DNA of 14,704 bases from DSUN01 sp035527715. GTDB taxonomy: Bacteria; Planctomycetota; PUPC01; DSUN01. The position numbers were made by a program, and so were the translations under genes. The notes under the pieces were generated by a model that saw only the letters and a list, made by a program, of their open reading frames with translations, was not told the DNA's origin and searched no databases. The stretch spans positions 1 to 14,704 of the forward strand of contig DATKZY010000091.1 in NCBI GenBank assembly GCA_035527715.1, written 5' to 3'. Within the stretch, counting starts at the first letter, position 1, and each line of letters starts with the position of its first letter. Shown piece by piece: positions 1 through 6,847 of the stretch.

Positions 1-879
1 GATGGAGCCGCAGTAGGATTCGTAGAGGTCGGCGCCCATGCCGGCGACGTCGCCCACGTTGTCGCCGACGTTGTCGGCGATGGTGGCGGGGTTGCGGGGG
101 TCGTCCTCCGGGATGCCGGCCTCGACCTTGCCGACGAGGTCGGCGCCGACGTCGGCGGCCTTGGTGAAGATGCCGCCGCCGACGCGGGCGAAGAGGGCCT
201 GGGTGCTGGCGCCGACGCCGAAGCAGAGCATGGTGACGGTGATCTCGACGAGGTTCATGGGCTCGAAGAAGGCCCAGCCGGTGAGCTCGTAGAGCCAGGG
301 GACGAGCTTGTAGAGGACGACGAACCAGAGGCAGATGTCGAGGAGTCCGAATCCGACGACGATGAGGCCCATGACGGCGCCGCTGCGGAAGGCGACCTGG
401 AGGCCGGCGTTGAGGCTGCTCTGCGCGGCGTTGGCCGTGCGGGCGCTGGCGTAGGTCGCGCTCTTCATTCCCAGGAAGCCGCACAGGCCCGAGAAGAAGC
501 CGCCGGTGAGGAAGGCGAAGGGGACCCAGACGCTCTGGACCTTGAGGCCGAAGGCGAGGAACGAGAAGATCAGGCAGATCACGATGAAGATGATGCCGAC
601 GATGCGGTACTGGCGGCGGAGGTAGGCCATGGCGCCCTCGCGGACGTAGCTGGCGATCTCCTTCATCCGGTCCGTGCCCTCGGGCTCGCGCATCATCCGC
701 TTGAAGAACAGCAGGGCGAAGAGGAGCGCCGCGGCCGAGCCTGCCGCCGCCAGCGCCCACCAGGCCCACAGCACGCCCGACCCCTCGGCGGCCTGCGTCG
801 GGGCGGCGCCTTCCGCTGCTGCCCCGAGCGCCACGAGGGGAGAGAATCCAAGTAGCCCGGCCCACAGACCCCTGAACAC
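1..879 (-). CDS. hppA: Membrane-bound (ion-pumping) pyrophosphatase, N-terminal part, cut by window edge
   Basis: Hydrolyses pyrophosphate and couples this to H+ or Na+ export across the inner membrane. Only the first 293 codons are present; the family is usually about 650-800 residues. Residues 1-22 form a hydrophobic, signal-like leader, and about 36-59 the next membrane helix. The signature GGGIFTKAADVGADL starts at 234 and runs into GKVE at 250-253. The pyrophosphate/Mg-binding block, with DDPRNP from 259 and NVGDNVGD from 270, follows. Glu287 in ADLYES sits where Thermotoga maritima Na+-PPase has Glu246 (numbering from memory). The start is GTG at 879 because a perfect AAGGAGG lies 5 bases upstream and no in-frame ATG fits as well. 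The residue that decides K+ dependence lies beyond the window. It follows rpsU on the same strand after 338 bases and may share its transcript. Confidence 0.95.
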   Translation of the reverse strand, partial: MFRGLWAGLLGFSPLVALGAAAEGAAPTQAAEGSGVLWAWWALAAAGSAAALLFALLFFKRMMREPEGTDRMKEIASYVREGAMAYLRRQYRIVGIIFIVICLIFSFLAFGLKVQSVWVPFAFLTGGFFSGLCGFLGMKSATYASARTANAAQSSLNAGLQVAFRSGAVMGLIVVGFGLLDICLWFVVLYKLVPWLYELTGWAFFEPMNLVEITVTMLCFGVGASTQALFARVGGGIFTKAADVGADLVGKVEAGIPEDDPRNPATIADNVGDNVGDVAGMGADLYESYCGSI

Positions 880-1217
880 GGCAGCCTCCTTATCTCGATA
901 CGAAAGACACAGGACGGCCAGGAACGGGAGAACACTCCACGGCCGGCGCCCGGCTCCTCGGGCCTCCACGGCACACTGGTGGTGAGAGGAGGCGATGGGC
1001 ATCAGCGGGTGCAGCACGGCCGTCGCGGGCCATGCGCACCCCGAAACCACCCGCCTGCTCACGGGTCTCCGAAGGGGGCATCACAGGCCCTGGCACCGGC
1101 GCGCGAACGCCGCATCGCTGCCCTGTCGCCGAGCCGGCGGCGCCCCGAACCGTACGCGGCCCAGCAACTGCAAGTCACGCTCCGTCACGGCGCGCTGCCG
1201 CGTCACACCAGATGGTG
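880..1217. other. Intergenic region between rpsU and hppA
   Basis: The 338 bases hold no convincing gene; the open frames in it are Arg/Pro/Ala-rich with no recognisable motif. I see no clear promoter for hppA. A short palindrome, ACACCATCTGGTGT on the minus strand at 1205-1218, touches the rpsU stop codon, but it has no T-run and is a poor terminator. The word GTCACG recurs at 1174, 1183 and 1201. No known riboswitch consensus was recognised. Confidence 0.5.
885..891 (-). promoter_or_regulatory. Shine-Dalgarno of hppA
   Basis: Read on the minus strand this is AAGGAGG followed by five bases and GTG. It decides the GTG start of the pyrophosphatase gene. Confidence 0.8.
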
Positions 1218-1421
1218 TCACCTGCCGTACGGGCCAGCGGCCTCTGCCTTCTGCGCCCGCTTGATCATCTTGCGCTCCTTGCGGCGCCGGCGCTCGCTCG
1301 GCTTCTCGTAGTAGGATGACCGCTTGATGTCCTTTATGAGCCCCTCCTTCTCGCACTTCTTCTTGAAGCGCTTCAGGACTTTCTCGAGGGGCTCACTGCC
1401 ACTTCCGCTGACTTTGATCAT
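1218..1421 (-). CDS. rpsU: Small ribosomal subunit protein bS21
   Basis: A 67-residue, strongly basic protein of the 30S subunit, important in translation initiation. It has the family pattern: IKV at the start, EPLEKVLKRFKKKCEKEG at residues 10-27, then a SSYYEKPSERRRRKERK stretch at 35-51. Length matches the usual 57-70 residues. The ATG at 1421 has only a modest purine-rich region upstream (AAGGGG about 12 bases away). A near-consensus promoter lies about 110 bases further upstream, so the gene probably has its own transcript independent of the acs cluster. Nothing links it functionally to the CODH/ACS genes. Confidence 0.93.
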   Translation of the reverse strand: MIKVSGSGSEPLEKVLKRFKKKCEKEGLIKDIKRSSYYEKPSERRRRKERKMIKRAQKAEAAGPYGR

Positions 1422-1537
1422 GCGCCCATTACACCCCTTTCGCTGGCGGGAAAATGCGGACTTGCGCCCGGCCCCCGGCCGCCACCGACCGCGGGCGACC
1501 GACCGGCTCCGGGAGGAACCTGATCTGTAAACCCATC

Positions 1538-1565
1538 ATTATATTGAAGCATCGCCCTTTTGCAA
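1538..1565 (-). promoter_or_regulatory. Sigma70-type promoter, probably for rpsU
   Basis: On the minus strand TTGCAA (1565-1560), 16 bases, then a perfect TATAAT (1543-1538). This AT-rich patch stands out in a GC-rich background. The start of transcription would fall near 1531, giving rpsU a leader of about 110 bases. The call is from sequence alone. Confidence 0.65.
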
Positions 1566-2032
1566 GCGGCGCTGCCCATATCCTTGATCATTCGCTGCGA
1601 GCGCGAGACATAGAGTGGGTGGCAGCAGAGAGGAGGCCTGGGACATGAGTGGCTTGGTTGCAGGCCGCATCGGGCCGCTCCACGTCCCCGGACGTGCCCA
1701 GCCGTGAGCGTCAGAGGCCGCGGGTTACCACAGGACACAGAGCGTCTCCAGACCCTCCGACGGATGGCCCACGCACAGGTCGTGTGGGGAGGTCACCCGG
1801 CAGCGGCTTGCCACGCCGGGGTCTGTTGCCATAAGAGCCGGCGGATACCCGCCAGCCGCACCAGGTTCCCCGCGAATCTGCCAACCACGCGCACGACGAG
1901 GGACTGCGCGCGGCGGATGAGTTCCCCCGCCTTTGCAGGCGGCCCCTCGAGCGCTGTCGGGCGACTGGACGCCCCGAAGGTGCCGCGCCGGGGCCGCCGC
2001 GTGGGCGGAAAGCTCACGACGCCGTCGCCTCC
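1566..2032. other. Intergenic region downstream of the acs cluster
   Basis: This stretch separates acsE from the rpsU promoter. It holds two small stem-loops: 6-bp arms 1681-1686/1691-1696 with a 4-base loop, and 6-bp arms 1927-1932/1937-1942 with a 4-base loop. Neither is followed by a T-run on the minus strand, so no intrinsic terminator can be claimed. The word GGACACAGAGCG at 1733-1744 recurs exactly at 6750-6761 in the acsC/acsV gap. A doubtful small ORF (1793-2017) is listed separately. Confidence 0.5.
1793..2017 (-). CDS. Possible small basic protein, hypothetical, doubtful
   Basis: A 74-codon frame with a GTG start lies 15 bases after the acsE stop. An AGGAGG sequence directly after that stop sits about 10 bases from the GTG, which is the main reason to list it. 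The product is Arg-rich; residues about 32-62 (ELIRRAQSL onward) could form an amphipathic basic helix. Third codon positions are GC-rich, as expected for any frame here, so composition does not decide. I recognise no family, and several overlapping frames exist. It may well be noise. Confidence 0.18.
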   Translation of the reverse strand: MSFPPTRRPRRGTFGASSRPTALEGPPAKAGELIRRAQSLVVRVVGRFAGNLVRLAGIRRLLWQQTPAWQAAAG

Positions 2033-2824
2033 TCACATCCGCGCGGACTTCAGGTAGCTGTCGCTGTAGATGATCCGGTTCATCAGCACGTCGGTCGTGA
2101 TCGCCGCGTCCATGATGTCCGTGTCGAGCACGTCAATGATGGCCGCGTCGAGGCCGTAGGCCTGGAGCATGACCAGGCAGGTGCGGTTGATGAGCGGCCG
2201 CTGGCTCGTGCCCTGCGAGATGTTCGACAGCCCGACGATGGTGCTGGGGGCCGGGTCGCACAGCACGGTCTTGATCTGCTTGATGACCTCGCAGATGTAG
2301 AGCGGCTGCTTCTGGTCCACCGTCACGGGCAGGATGATGGGGTCAATGAACACCTTCGTCGGGTCCAGCCCGTGCTCCATCGCCTTCGCCACGATGGTCA
2401 TGGCGATCTCGACCCGCTGCTCGATGTTCTGCGGCACACCGTCCACGTTGAGCGTCAGCGCCACGAGCGCGGCGTTGTGCTGCACGGCCAGGGGCATGTA
2501 GACGTCGAGCTTCTCGGGGTCGCCGCTGACCGAGTTGATCATCACGGGCCGCCCGTCGCACACCTCGAGCCCCGCCTGGATGACGGGCATCTTCTGGCTG
2601 TCGAGCGCGATGGGCGTCTGGCACGCGCCCTGCACCACCTCGACCAGCCACCGCATGGCCGCCTGCTGGTCGGCTGCCGCGGTGCCCACGTTGATGTCCA
2701 GGTACTTCGCCCCTTGCTCCGTCTGCCGCTGGGCCAGGTCGGCCACGACGGCGGCGTCCTTCTTCTGAATGGCCCTCCGCACGTCCTTGAACATGCCATT
2801 GATGCGTTCGGCCACGGCGATCAT
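2033..2824 (-). CDS. acsE: Methyl-H4folate:corrinoid iron-sulfur protein methyltransferase (MeTr)
   Basis: Transfers the methyl group of 5-methyltetrahydrofolate to Co(I) of the AcsC/AcsD corrinoid protein; cytoplasmic, TIM-barrel pterin-binding family. The 263 residues match the roughly 262 of the Moorella enzyme. Visible landmarks: GERINGMF-like start (AERINGMF, 5-12), LDINVG at 42-47, Asp75 in ALDSQ, Asn97 in MINS, Asp161 in IDPIILP, and Asn201 in GLSNISQ, which aligns with Asn199 that assists methyl transfer in Moorella (numbering from memory). The same frame stays open upstream, but ATG 2824 is right: the homologous N-terminus starts there and AAAGGAG sits 7 bases before it. The gap to acsD is 11 bases, with the Shine-Dalgarno overlapping the acsD stop, so translation is probably coupled. 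Confidence 0.96.
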   Translation of the reverse strand: MIAVAERINGMFKDVRRAIQKKDAAVVADLAQRQTEQGAKYLDINVGTAAADQQAAMRWLVEVVQGACQTPIALDSQKMPVIQAGLEVCDGRPVMINSVSGDPEKLDVYMPLAVQHNAALVALTLNVDGVPQNIEQRVEIAMTIVAKAMEHGLDPTKVFIDPIILPVTVDQKQPLYICEVIKQIKTVLCDPAPSTIVGLSNISQGTSQRPLINRTCLVMLQAYGLDAAIIDVLDTDIMDAAITTDVLMNRIIYSDSYLKSARM

Positions 2825-2835
2825 GCTTGGCTCCT

Positions 2836-3795
2836 TTACCCTTGCAGTCCCTGGAGTGCCCTCTTCACGGCGGCCACCGCCTCGGGGTGCCGCATGCGGA
2901 TGATGTCGGCGCCGGCCTGGACGAGTGCGATGGCGCTCGCCGCCTCCCACATCGGGCCGCGCTGGGCCTGGGGACCCCATTCGGGGGCCTCGGCCTCGGG
3001 GGTCTTGGCCTCCTTGGCGCGCCACGACTCGTAGCCGGCGTCGCAGATGACGGGCATCATCATCATCTTGTCGCCGGCCAGGGCGGCCAGGCGCTGGCGC
3101 TCCTGGATCGAGTAGGCGTACTCGATGCCGTAGCCGAGCGCGCCGGAGGTCTGGAACATCACGAGCCGGTCGGCCGGCAGCTCCATCTCGGTCACCAGCG
3201 TGTTCACCTGCTTGGCGATGTTGATGTCGAGCGGCGCCAGGCAGATCAGGTTGTGGCCGTCGGCGATGCACGACGCGGCGAGGCGCTTGTAGTTGTCCTG
3301 CTTGGCGGGGCCGAGGAGGCAGCGCTCGCCCTTCGTCGCGCCGCTCACCTTGGGCATCACCTCGTTGTCCTTCACGTCAATGCCGCAGCCCCAGACGACC
3401 AGGGGCACGCCCACGGCGCCCAGCACCGCCTTCACCGTGGCCACGGCCTCGTCGCCCGAGCGGTTCGCCCCGTCGGGGTCCGTGCCGTCGAGCTTCACGC
3501 AGATCAGGTCGGCGCCGAGCTCCTCGACGCACTTCTTCGCCCAGGCCGCCGGGTCCTTCAGCGCGTCGCCGAACGGCGCCTTCAGCACCTCGGGCCAGTC
3601 CGGCTCGACGTCCAACACGTCCATCGCGATCAGCACCTTCTGCCCCGGATGGCCGTCGGGCTCCATGAAGGGCAGCGTCTTGGCCCCGCCGATCTTGTAG
3701 GTGACGGTGCGGGAGCCGCCCTGCTCCTTCGTCGCCCCGAGGGTCACCACGTTGACCCCGGCGGCATACGACTCTTTCAACACGGGCAGTGGCAT
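2836..3795 (-). CDS. acsD: Corrinoid iron-sulfur protein, small subunit (CFeSP beta)
   Basis: Forms with AcsC the heterodimer that carries the methyl-cobamide between MeTr and acetyl-CoA synthase. The 319 residues match the bacterial AcsD length of about 320. Family landmarks: VTLGATKEQGG near the start, DWPEVLK, GADLICVKLDGTDP, VPLVVWGCG, LDINIAKQVN, GYGIEYAYSI, DKMMMMPVICDAGYESWRAKEA, and the end RMRHPEAVAAVK. The ATG at 3795 is chosen over the GTG two codons upstream because AAGGAGG ends 8 bases before this ATG but only 2 before the GTG. It follows cooC after 65 bases that contain a palindromic repeat and is tightly followed by acsE. Confidence 0.96.
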   Translation of the reverse strand: MPLPVLKESYAAGVNVVTLGATKEQGGSRTVTYKIGGAKTLPFMEPDGHPGQKVLIAMDVLDVEPDWPEVLKAPFGDALKDPAAWAKKCVEELGADLICVKLDGTDPDGANRSGDEAVATVKAVLGAVGVPLVVWGCGIDVKDNEVMPKVSGATKGERCLLGPAKQDNYKRLAASCIADGHNLICLAPLDINIAKQVNTLVTEMELPADRLVMFQTSGALGYGIEYAYSIQERQRLAALAGDKMMMMPVICDAGYESWRAKEAKTPEAEAPEWGPQAQRGPMWEAASAIALVQAGADIIRMRHPEAVAAVKRALQGLQG

Positions 3796-3803
3796 GTTCA
3801 CAG

Positions 3804-3810
3804 CCTCCTT
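3804..3810 (-). promoter_or_regulatory. Shine-Dalgarno of acsD
   Basis: AAGGAGG on the minus strand, 8 bases before the ATG at 3795. The spacing argues against the alternative GTG at 3801. Confidence 0.75.
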
Positions 3811-3835
3811 CCTGAATGATGTGGCTTGCTCCAGA

Positions 3836-3867
3836 TGCGTGACGCGTCACGGGTCACGCGTCATGCA
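3836..3867. repeat. Palindromic TCACGCG-word element at cooC/acsD junction
   Basis: Arms 3836-3847 and 3856-3867 pair at 11 of 12 positions around an 8-base loop, giving a hairpin that contains the cooC stop codon (3861-3863). Bases 3842-3864 are a perfect 23-base inverted copy of 4667-4689 on the other side of cooC. Function unknown. It could be a stabilising or processing hairpin, or part of a dispersed intergenic repeat. Confidence 0.8.
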
Positions 3868-4637
3868 TTCTTCCTCATACGCTTCAACTCCGAGCCAATG
3901 ATCTCGCGCACGGTCGCGAGCATCGGGCTGCCTTCGGACAGCTCGAGGAGCGACTGGCCTGCCGCGGCGGCCTGGGCCACCGCCTCGTCCACGGGGACCT
4001 CGCCCACGATGTCAAGCCCTGCGGCGTCGAGGCGCTGGCGGGCCGCCTCGGCCACGCCCTCGGGCGGCACGCGGTTGACGACGAGGGCCTTGCGCTTCAC
4101 CGTGATGCGGAGCTTGCGGGCCAGGGCGGCGATCCGCTCCGCCGTGTCGGCCCCCACCACCGTCGGCTCCGTCACCACCAGCAGCAGGTCCACCGCGCCG
4201 TCGGTGCGGCGCGACAGGTGCTCCATCCCGGCCTCGTTGTCAATGACCACGAACGGATAGTCGCCCGCCGCGCGCTCCAGGTAGCGGCGGAGCAGGCTGT
4301 TCACGAAGCAGTAGCACCCGGGGCCTTCGGGCCGGCCCATCGTCAGCAGGTCGAAGCCCCGCTCCTCCACGATGCACTGCTGAATCTTGAACTCGACGAA
4401 CTGGTCTTTCGACATTCCGCTGGGGATGGCGTCCTTCTTCTCGAGCGTCTCCTCGCGGATATCGGCCACCGAGGCATCCACGGGCACGCCCAGCATGGCC
4501 CCGAGGGTCGCGTTGGGATCGGCATCCACGGCCAGCACGGTCTTTCCCAGCTCGCGTGCGAGATAGCGCACGGCGAGCGCGGCGAAGGTGGTCTTGCCGA
4601 CCCCTCCCTTGCCGCAGATCGCGATTCGATATGCCAT
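3861..4637 (-). CDS. cooC: CooC/AcsF-type nickel-insertion ATPase
   Basis: P-loop ATPase of the MinD/SIMIBI type that matures nickel centres of CODH or ACS. Product 258 residues. Deviant Walker A CGKGGVGKTT at 8-17; DADPNATLG at 38-46; CxC pair Cys108/Cys110, the kind that binds metal at the CooC dimer interface in Carboxydothermus; switch-like IDNEAGMEHLSRR at 132-144. Its position between acsV and acsD matches acsF in the Moorella cluster (from memory), which suggests the ACS A-cluster as target, but that is inference. ATG 4637 is chosen because the family starts just before the P-loop; the frame is open upstream but there it runs through repeat DNA. No strong Shine-Dalgarno is visible. The gene is bracketed by 23-bp inverted repeats. 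Confidence 0.94.
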   Translation of the reverse strand: MAYRIAICGKGGVGKTTFAALAVRYLARELGKTVLAVDADPNATLGAMLGVPVDASVADIREETLEKKDAIPSGMSKDQFVEFKIQQCIVEERGFDLLTMGRPEGPGCYCFVNSLLRRYLERAAGDYPFVVIDNEAGMEHLSRRTDGAVDLLLVVTEPTVVGADTAERIAALARKLRITVKRKALVVNRVPPEGVAEAARQRLDAAGLDIVGEVPVDEAVAQAAAAGQSLLELSEGSPMLATVREIIGSELKRMRKNA

Positions 4638-4666
4638 GGCCTGGTTCCGAGCAACGAAGTGGGTCA

Positions 4667-4755
4667 ATGACGCGTGACCCGTGACGCGTGACCAGGACGA
4701 ACCCGGGAAGAAGAGGACATTGCCTTCTCTTCTCACGCGTCACGCGTCACGCGTC
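4667..4755. repeat. Inverted repeat of TCACGCG words in acsV/cooC gap
   Basis: Arms 4669-4691 and 4733-4755 are inverted copies matching at 22 of 23 positions, separated by 41 bases. Each arm is itself nearly a tandem repeat of an 8-base word, TCACGCG(T). The left arm (4667-4689) is also a perfect inverted copy of 3842-3864 beyond cooC. In RNA this would be a very stable hairpin about 17 bases after the acsV stop. No T-run follows, so it is not a classical terminator. Confidence 0.85.
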
Positions 4756-4771
4756 CTGAACTGGCCCTCTC

Positions 4772-6706
4772 CTACACCGCCTCCGCGCCCGACGGGCGCG
4801 GCCCGCTCACTGAAGGGAAGCGCTCGATGTCGGTGTGGGGGATGAAGTTGGCGGAGACGAATTCCTCCATGTACTTCGGGTTGGTCATCAGGTCAATGTA
4901 GGTCATCATGCGGGCGACGTTCTCGATGCGTGCGAGTGCCTCCTCGGAGAGGAGGGCGGCGCGGGCGCCGGCGACCGCGGTGTTGCCGACGAAGTGGATG
5001 CGCTCGGGCGGCACGTCGGGCAGCATGCCGAGCGTGATCGCGTTCCGCACGTCGAGGTAGTTGCCGAACCCGCCCGCGAGGTAGATGTGGCGAACGTCGT
5101 CCGTCTTCACGCCGACGGATTTCACGAGGGTGGAGATGGCGGCGTAGATGGCGGCCTTCGAGCGGATGAGGTTGCTCACGTCGGCCTGCGTGATCACGAT
5201 GTCGTCGGCCACGGCGCTCTGGGCCTTGGGGACGACGATGAACTCGTAGTTGCCGTCGCGCTCGACCAGGCGCTTGGCGGGGCAGGTGGGCTGGAAGCGC
5301 CCGTCGCGGCCGAGGATGCCGGCGCGGAACATGGCGGCCAGGAGGTCGAGGAGGCCGGAGCCGCAGATGCCGCGCGGCGGGCGGTTGCCGATGGTCTGCA
5401 CGAGCACCCCGCAGTCGGGGGTGATGCGGACCTTTTCGATGGCGCCGCGGGCGGCCCGCATGCCGTACTCGACGCCCGCGCCCTCGAAGGCGGGGCCGGC
5501 CGAGGCCGAGCAGCAGACCATCCAGTCGCGGTTCCCCAGCACCACCTCGCCGTTGGTCCCGACGTCGATGAAGAGGCACAGGTCCTTCTGCTCGTCGAGG
5601 CGGATGGCGACGGCGCCGCCGGTGATGTCGGCGCCCACGTAGGCGGCGACGCTCGGGAGCGTGTAGAGGATGCCGCGCGGGTTGATGTGCAGGCCCACCT
5701 GGGCGGCGCGCAGGGGCGGAATCGAGTTGGCCACGGGCACGTAGGGCTCCTTGCGGATGCCCGTGGGGTCGAGCCCGATGAAGAAGTGGATCATGGCCGT
5801 GTTGCCGGCCACGACGGCGCACGTGACGTCGGAGAGGCGGATGCTGTTGCGCCGCACGAGGATCTCGATCAACTCGTTGAGGTCGCTGACGATCAGCCGC
5901 CGCATGTCGTCGAGCGCGTTGTGCTGTTCGGCGTACATGATGCGGCGAATATAGTCCTCGCCGTGCTTCATCTGCGAGTTGTACTTCGCCTCGCTGTCCA
6001 CGATCTTCGCGCCCACGAGGTCCACGAGCTGCACCACCAGCGTCGTGGTCCCGATGTCAATGGCCAGCCCGAGGTTGCTGGCGGAGGTGTCGCCGGGCTC
6101 GACCTGGACGACCTCGGTGGTGGCCCCTCGGCGGCCGATGGTGGCCGTGACCTCGTAGCCGGTTTGGGTGAGGATGCGGTTGAAGTCGCGCAGCACGGCG
6201 AAGCCGGTCTGGAGGTTGGCGCCCGGCTCGTGGGCGAGGATGGCCTGGTAGAGGCGCTCGTGGCCCGCGAGGGGCGATTCGAGGCTGGGCGGCTCGAGCT
6301 TGAGGTGGTATTTGCGGACCACCGGGTTGAGGGGGAAGCCGGCGCCCTCGACGAGCGAGAGCATGCCGAAGCGCTCGGCATCCTCGTCGCCCAGGATCTG
6401 CCCCTCCTCGAGCCGCGTCTCGGGCGGAATCTCGATCTCGAGGTCGCCCTGGACGGTGGACTGGCAGGCGAGGATGTAGTTCTTGCGGATTTCGTCGCGG
6501 CCGAGGAGCGTGGTCGGCTTCGAGTGGATTTCGCCCGAGCGCAGGATCACGCGGCACTTGCCGCAGATGCCGTCGCCCCCGCACAGGCTGGAGATGTAGA
6601 TGCCCGCCTTCTGCGCCGCGGCGAGCACGGTCTCGCCCCGCTCGACCTCGGCGGCCCGGTCGTCGGGGGAGAAGTGGACGTGGCAAAGGGTCGGTTTATC
6701 AGGCAT
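4772..6706 (-). CDS. acsV: Reductive activator of the corrinoid protein (RACo), ferredoxin plus ASKHA ATPase
   Basis: Uses ATP and a low-potential electron to return inactive Co(II) of AcsC/AcsD to Co(I). Product 644 residues. A 2Fe-2S ferredoxin domain occupies about 1-95 with Cys42, Cys48, Cys51 and Cys81. A linker/middle domain follows to about 210. The actin-like ASKHA domain comprises LAIDIGTTTL (about 214), FIDVGTNGEV (about 379), GICGSGLLDLL (about 446) and IYLAGGFGNYLD (about 541). This is the usual DUF4445-type RACo layout and length. ATG 6706 is used; a GTG two codons upstream is equally possible because neither has a clear Shine-Dalgarno (only GGTG eight bases before the ATG). The gap before the gene holds a large palindrome. 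Confidence 0.93.
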   Translation of the reverse strand: MPDKPTLCHVHFSPDDRAAEVERGETVLAAAQKAGIYISSLCGGDGICGKCRVILRSGEIHSKPTTLLGRDEIRKNYILACQSTVQGDLEIEIPPETRLEEGQILGDEDAERFGMLSLVEGAGFPLNPVVRKYHLKLEPPSLESPLAGHERLYQAILAHEPGANLQTGFAVLRDFNRILTQTGYEVTATIGRRGATTEVVQVEPGDTSASNLGLAIDIGTTTLVVQLVDLVGAKIVDSEAKYNSQMKHGEDYIRRIMYAEQHNALDDMRRLIVSDLNELIEILVRRNSIRLSDVTCAVVAGNTAMIHFFIGLDPTGIRKEPYVPVANSIPPLRAAQVGLHINPRGILYTLPSVAAYVGADITGGAVAIRLDEQKDLCLFIDVGTNGEVVLGNRDWMVCCSASAGPAFEGAGVEYGMRAARGAIEKVRITPDCGVLVQTIGNRPPRGICGSGLLDLLAAMFRAGILGRDGRFQPTCPAKRLVERDGNYEFIVVPKAQSAVADDIVITQADVSNLIRSKAAIYAAISTLVKSVGVKTDDVRHIYLAGGFGNYLDVRNAITLGMLPDVPPERIHFVGNTAVAGARAALLSEEALARIENVARMMTYIDLMTNPKYMEEFVSANFIPHTDIERFPSVSGPRPSGAEAV

Positions 6707-6733
6707 GGCCACAACACCAAGACAAGAGGACTT

Positions 6734-6840
6734 GCCACAGAGACACCGAGGACACAGAGCGGAGTGGGATTGGGGGCGAAACGCGGAAAGCCAGAATGCC
6801 CAATCCCCGTCCTCTCTGCGCGCTCTGTGCCTCTGTCGCT
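6734..6840. repeat. Imperfect palindrome of CACAGAG words in acsC/acsV gap
   Basis: The inner arms 6766-6774 and 6799-6807 are a perfect 9-bp inverted repeat. Outside them, 6734-6763 carries CACAGAG-type words, and 6811-6840 carries the same kind of word inverted (GAGG-CACAGAGCG), giving a long, gapped hairpin of about 107 bases. It fills most of the 141 bases between acsC and acsV. The word GGACACAGAGCG occurs again at 1733-1744. It looks like a dispersed intergenic repeat; I see no transposase. Confidence 0.7.
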
Positions 6841-6847
6841 ATCTTCT

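Noticed and set aside
890..1096. Small genes in the rpsU/hppA gap
   Set aside because: Overlapping Arg/Pro-rich frames on both strands, no Shine-Dalgarno that stands out and no recognisable motif.
880..1217. Riboswitch upstream of hppA
   Set aside because: The region is GC-rich with possible stems, but no consensus core of the B12, SAM, TPP, c-di-GMP or THF classes was recognised.
1203..1220. Terminator hairpin at the end of rpsU
   Set aside because: The palindrome is short (5-6 bp), overlaps the stop codon and has no T-run.
1927..1942. Rho-independent terminator after acsE
   Set aside because: There is a 6-bp GC stem with a 4-base loop, but GGGGGAAC and not a T-run follows it on the minus strand.
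2825..3271. N-terminal extension of the acsE frame by 149 codons
   Set aside because: It overlaps acsD in another frame, is Arg/Pro-rich without homology, and the internal ATG at 2824 has a good Shine-Dalgarno and the family N-terminus.
4638..4736. 33-residue upstream extension of the second cooC
   Set aside because: It runs through the TCACGCG inverted repeat and is absent from the family, whose proteins start just before the P-loop.
3836..4755. CRISPR-like array or insertion sequence around cooC
   Set aside because: The repeats are inverted and not direct with regular spacers, and the enclosed gene is a cooC-type maturase and not a transposase.
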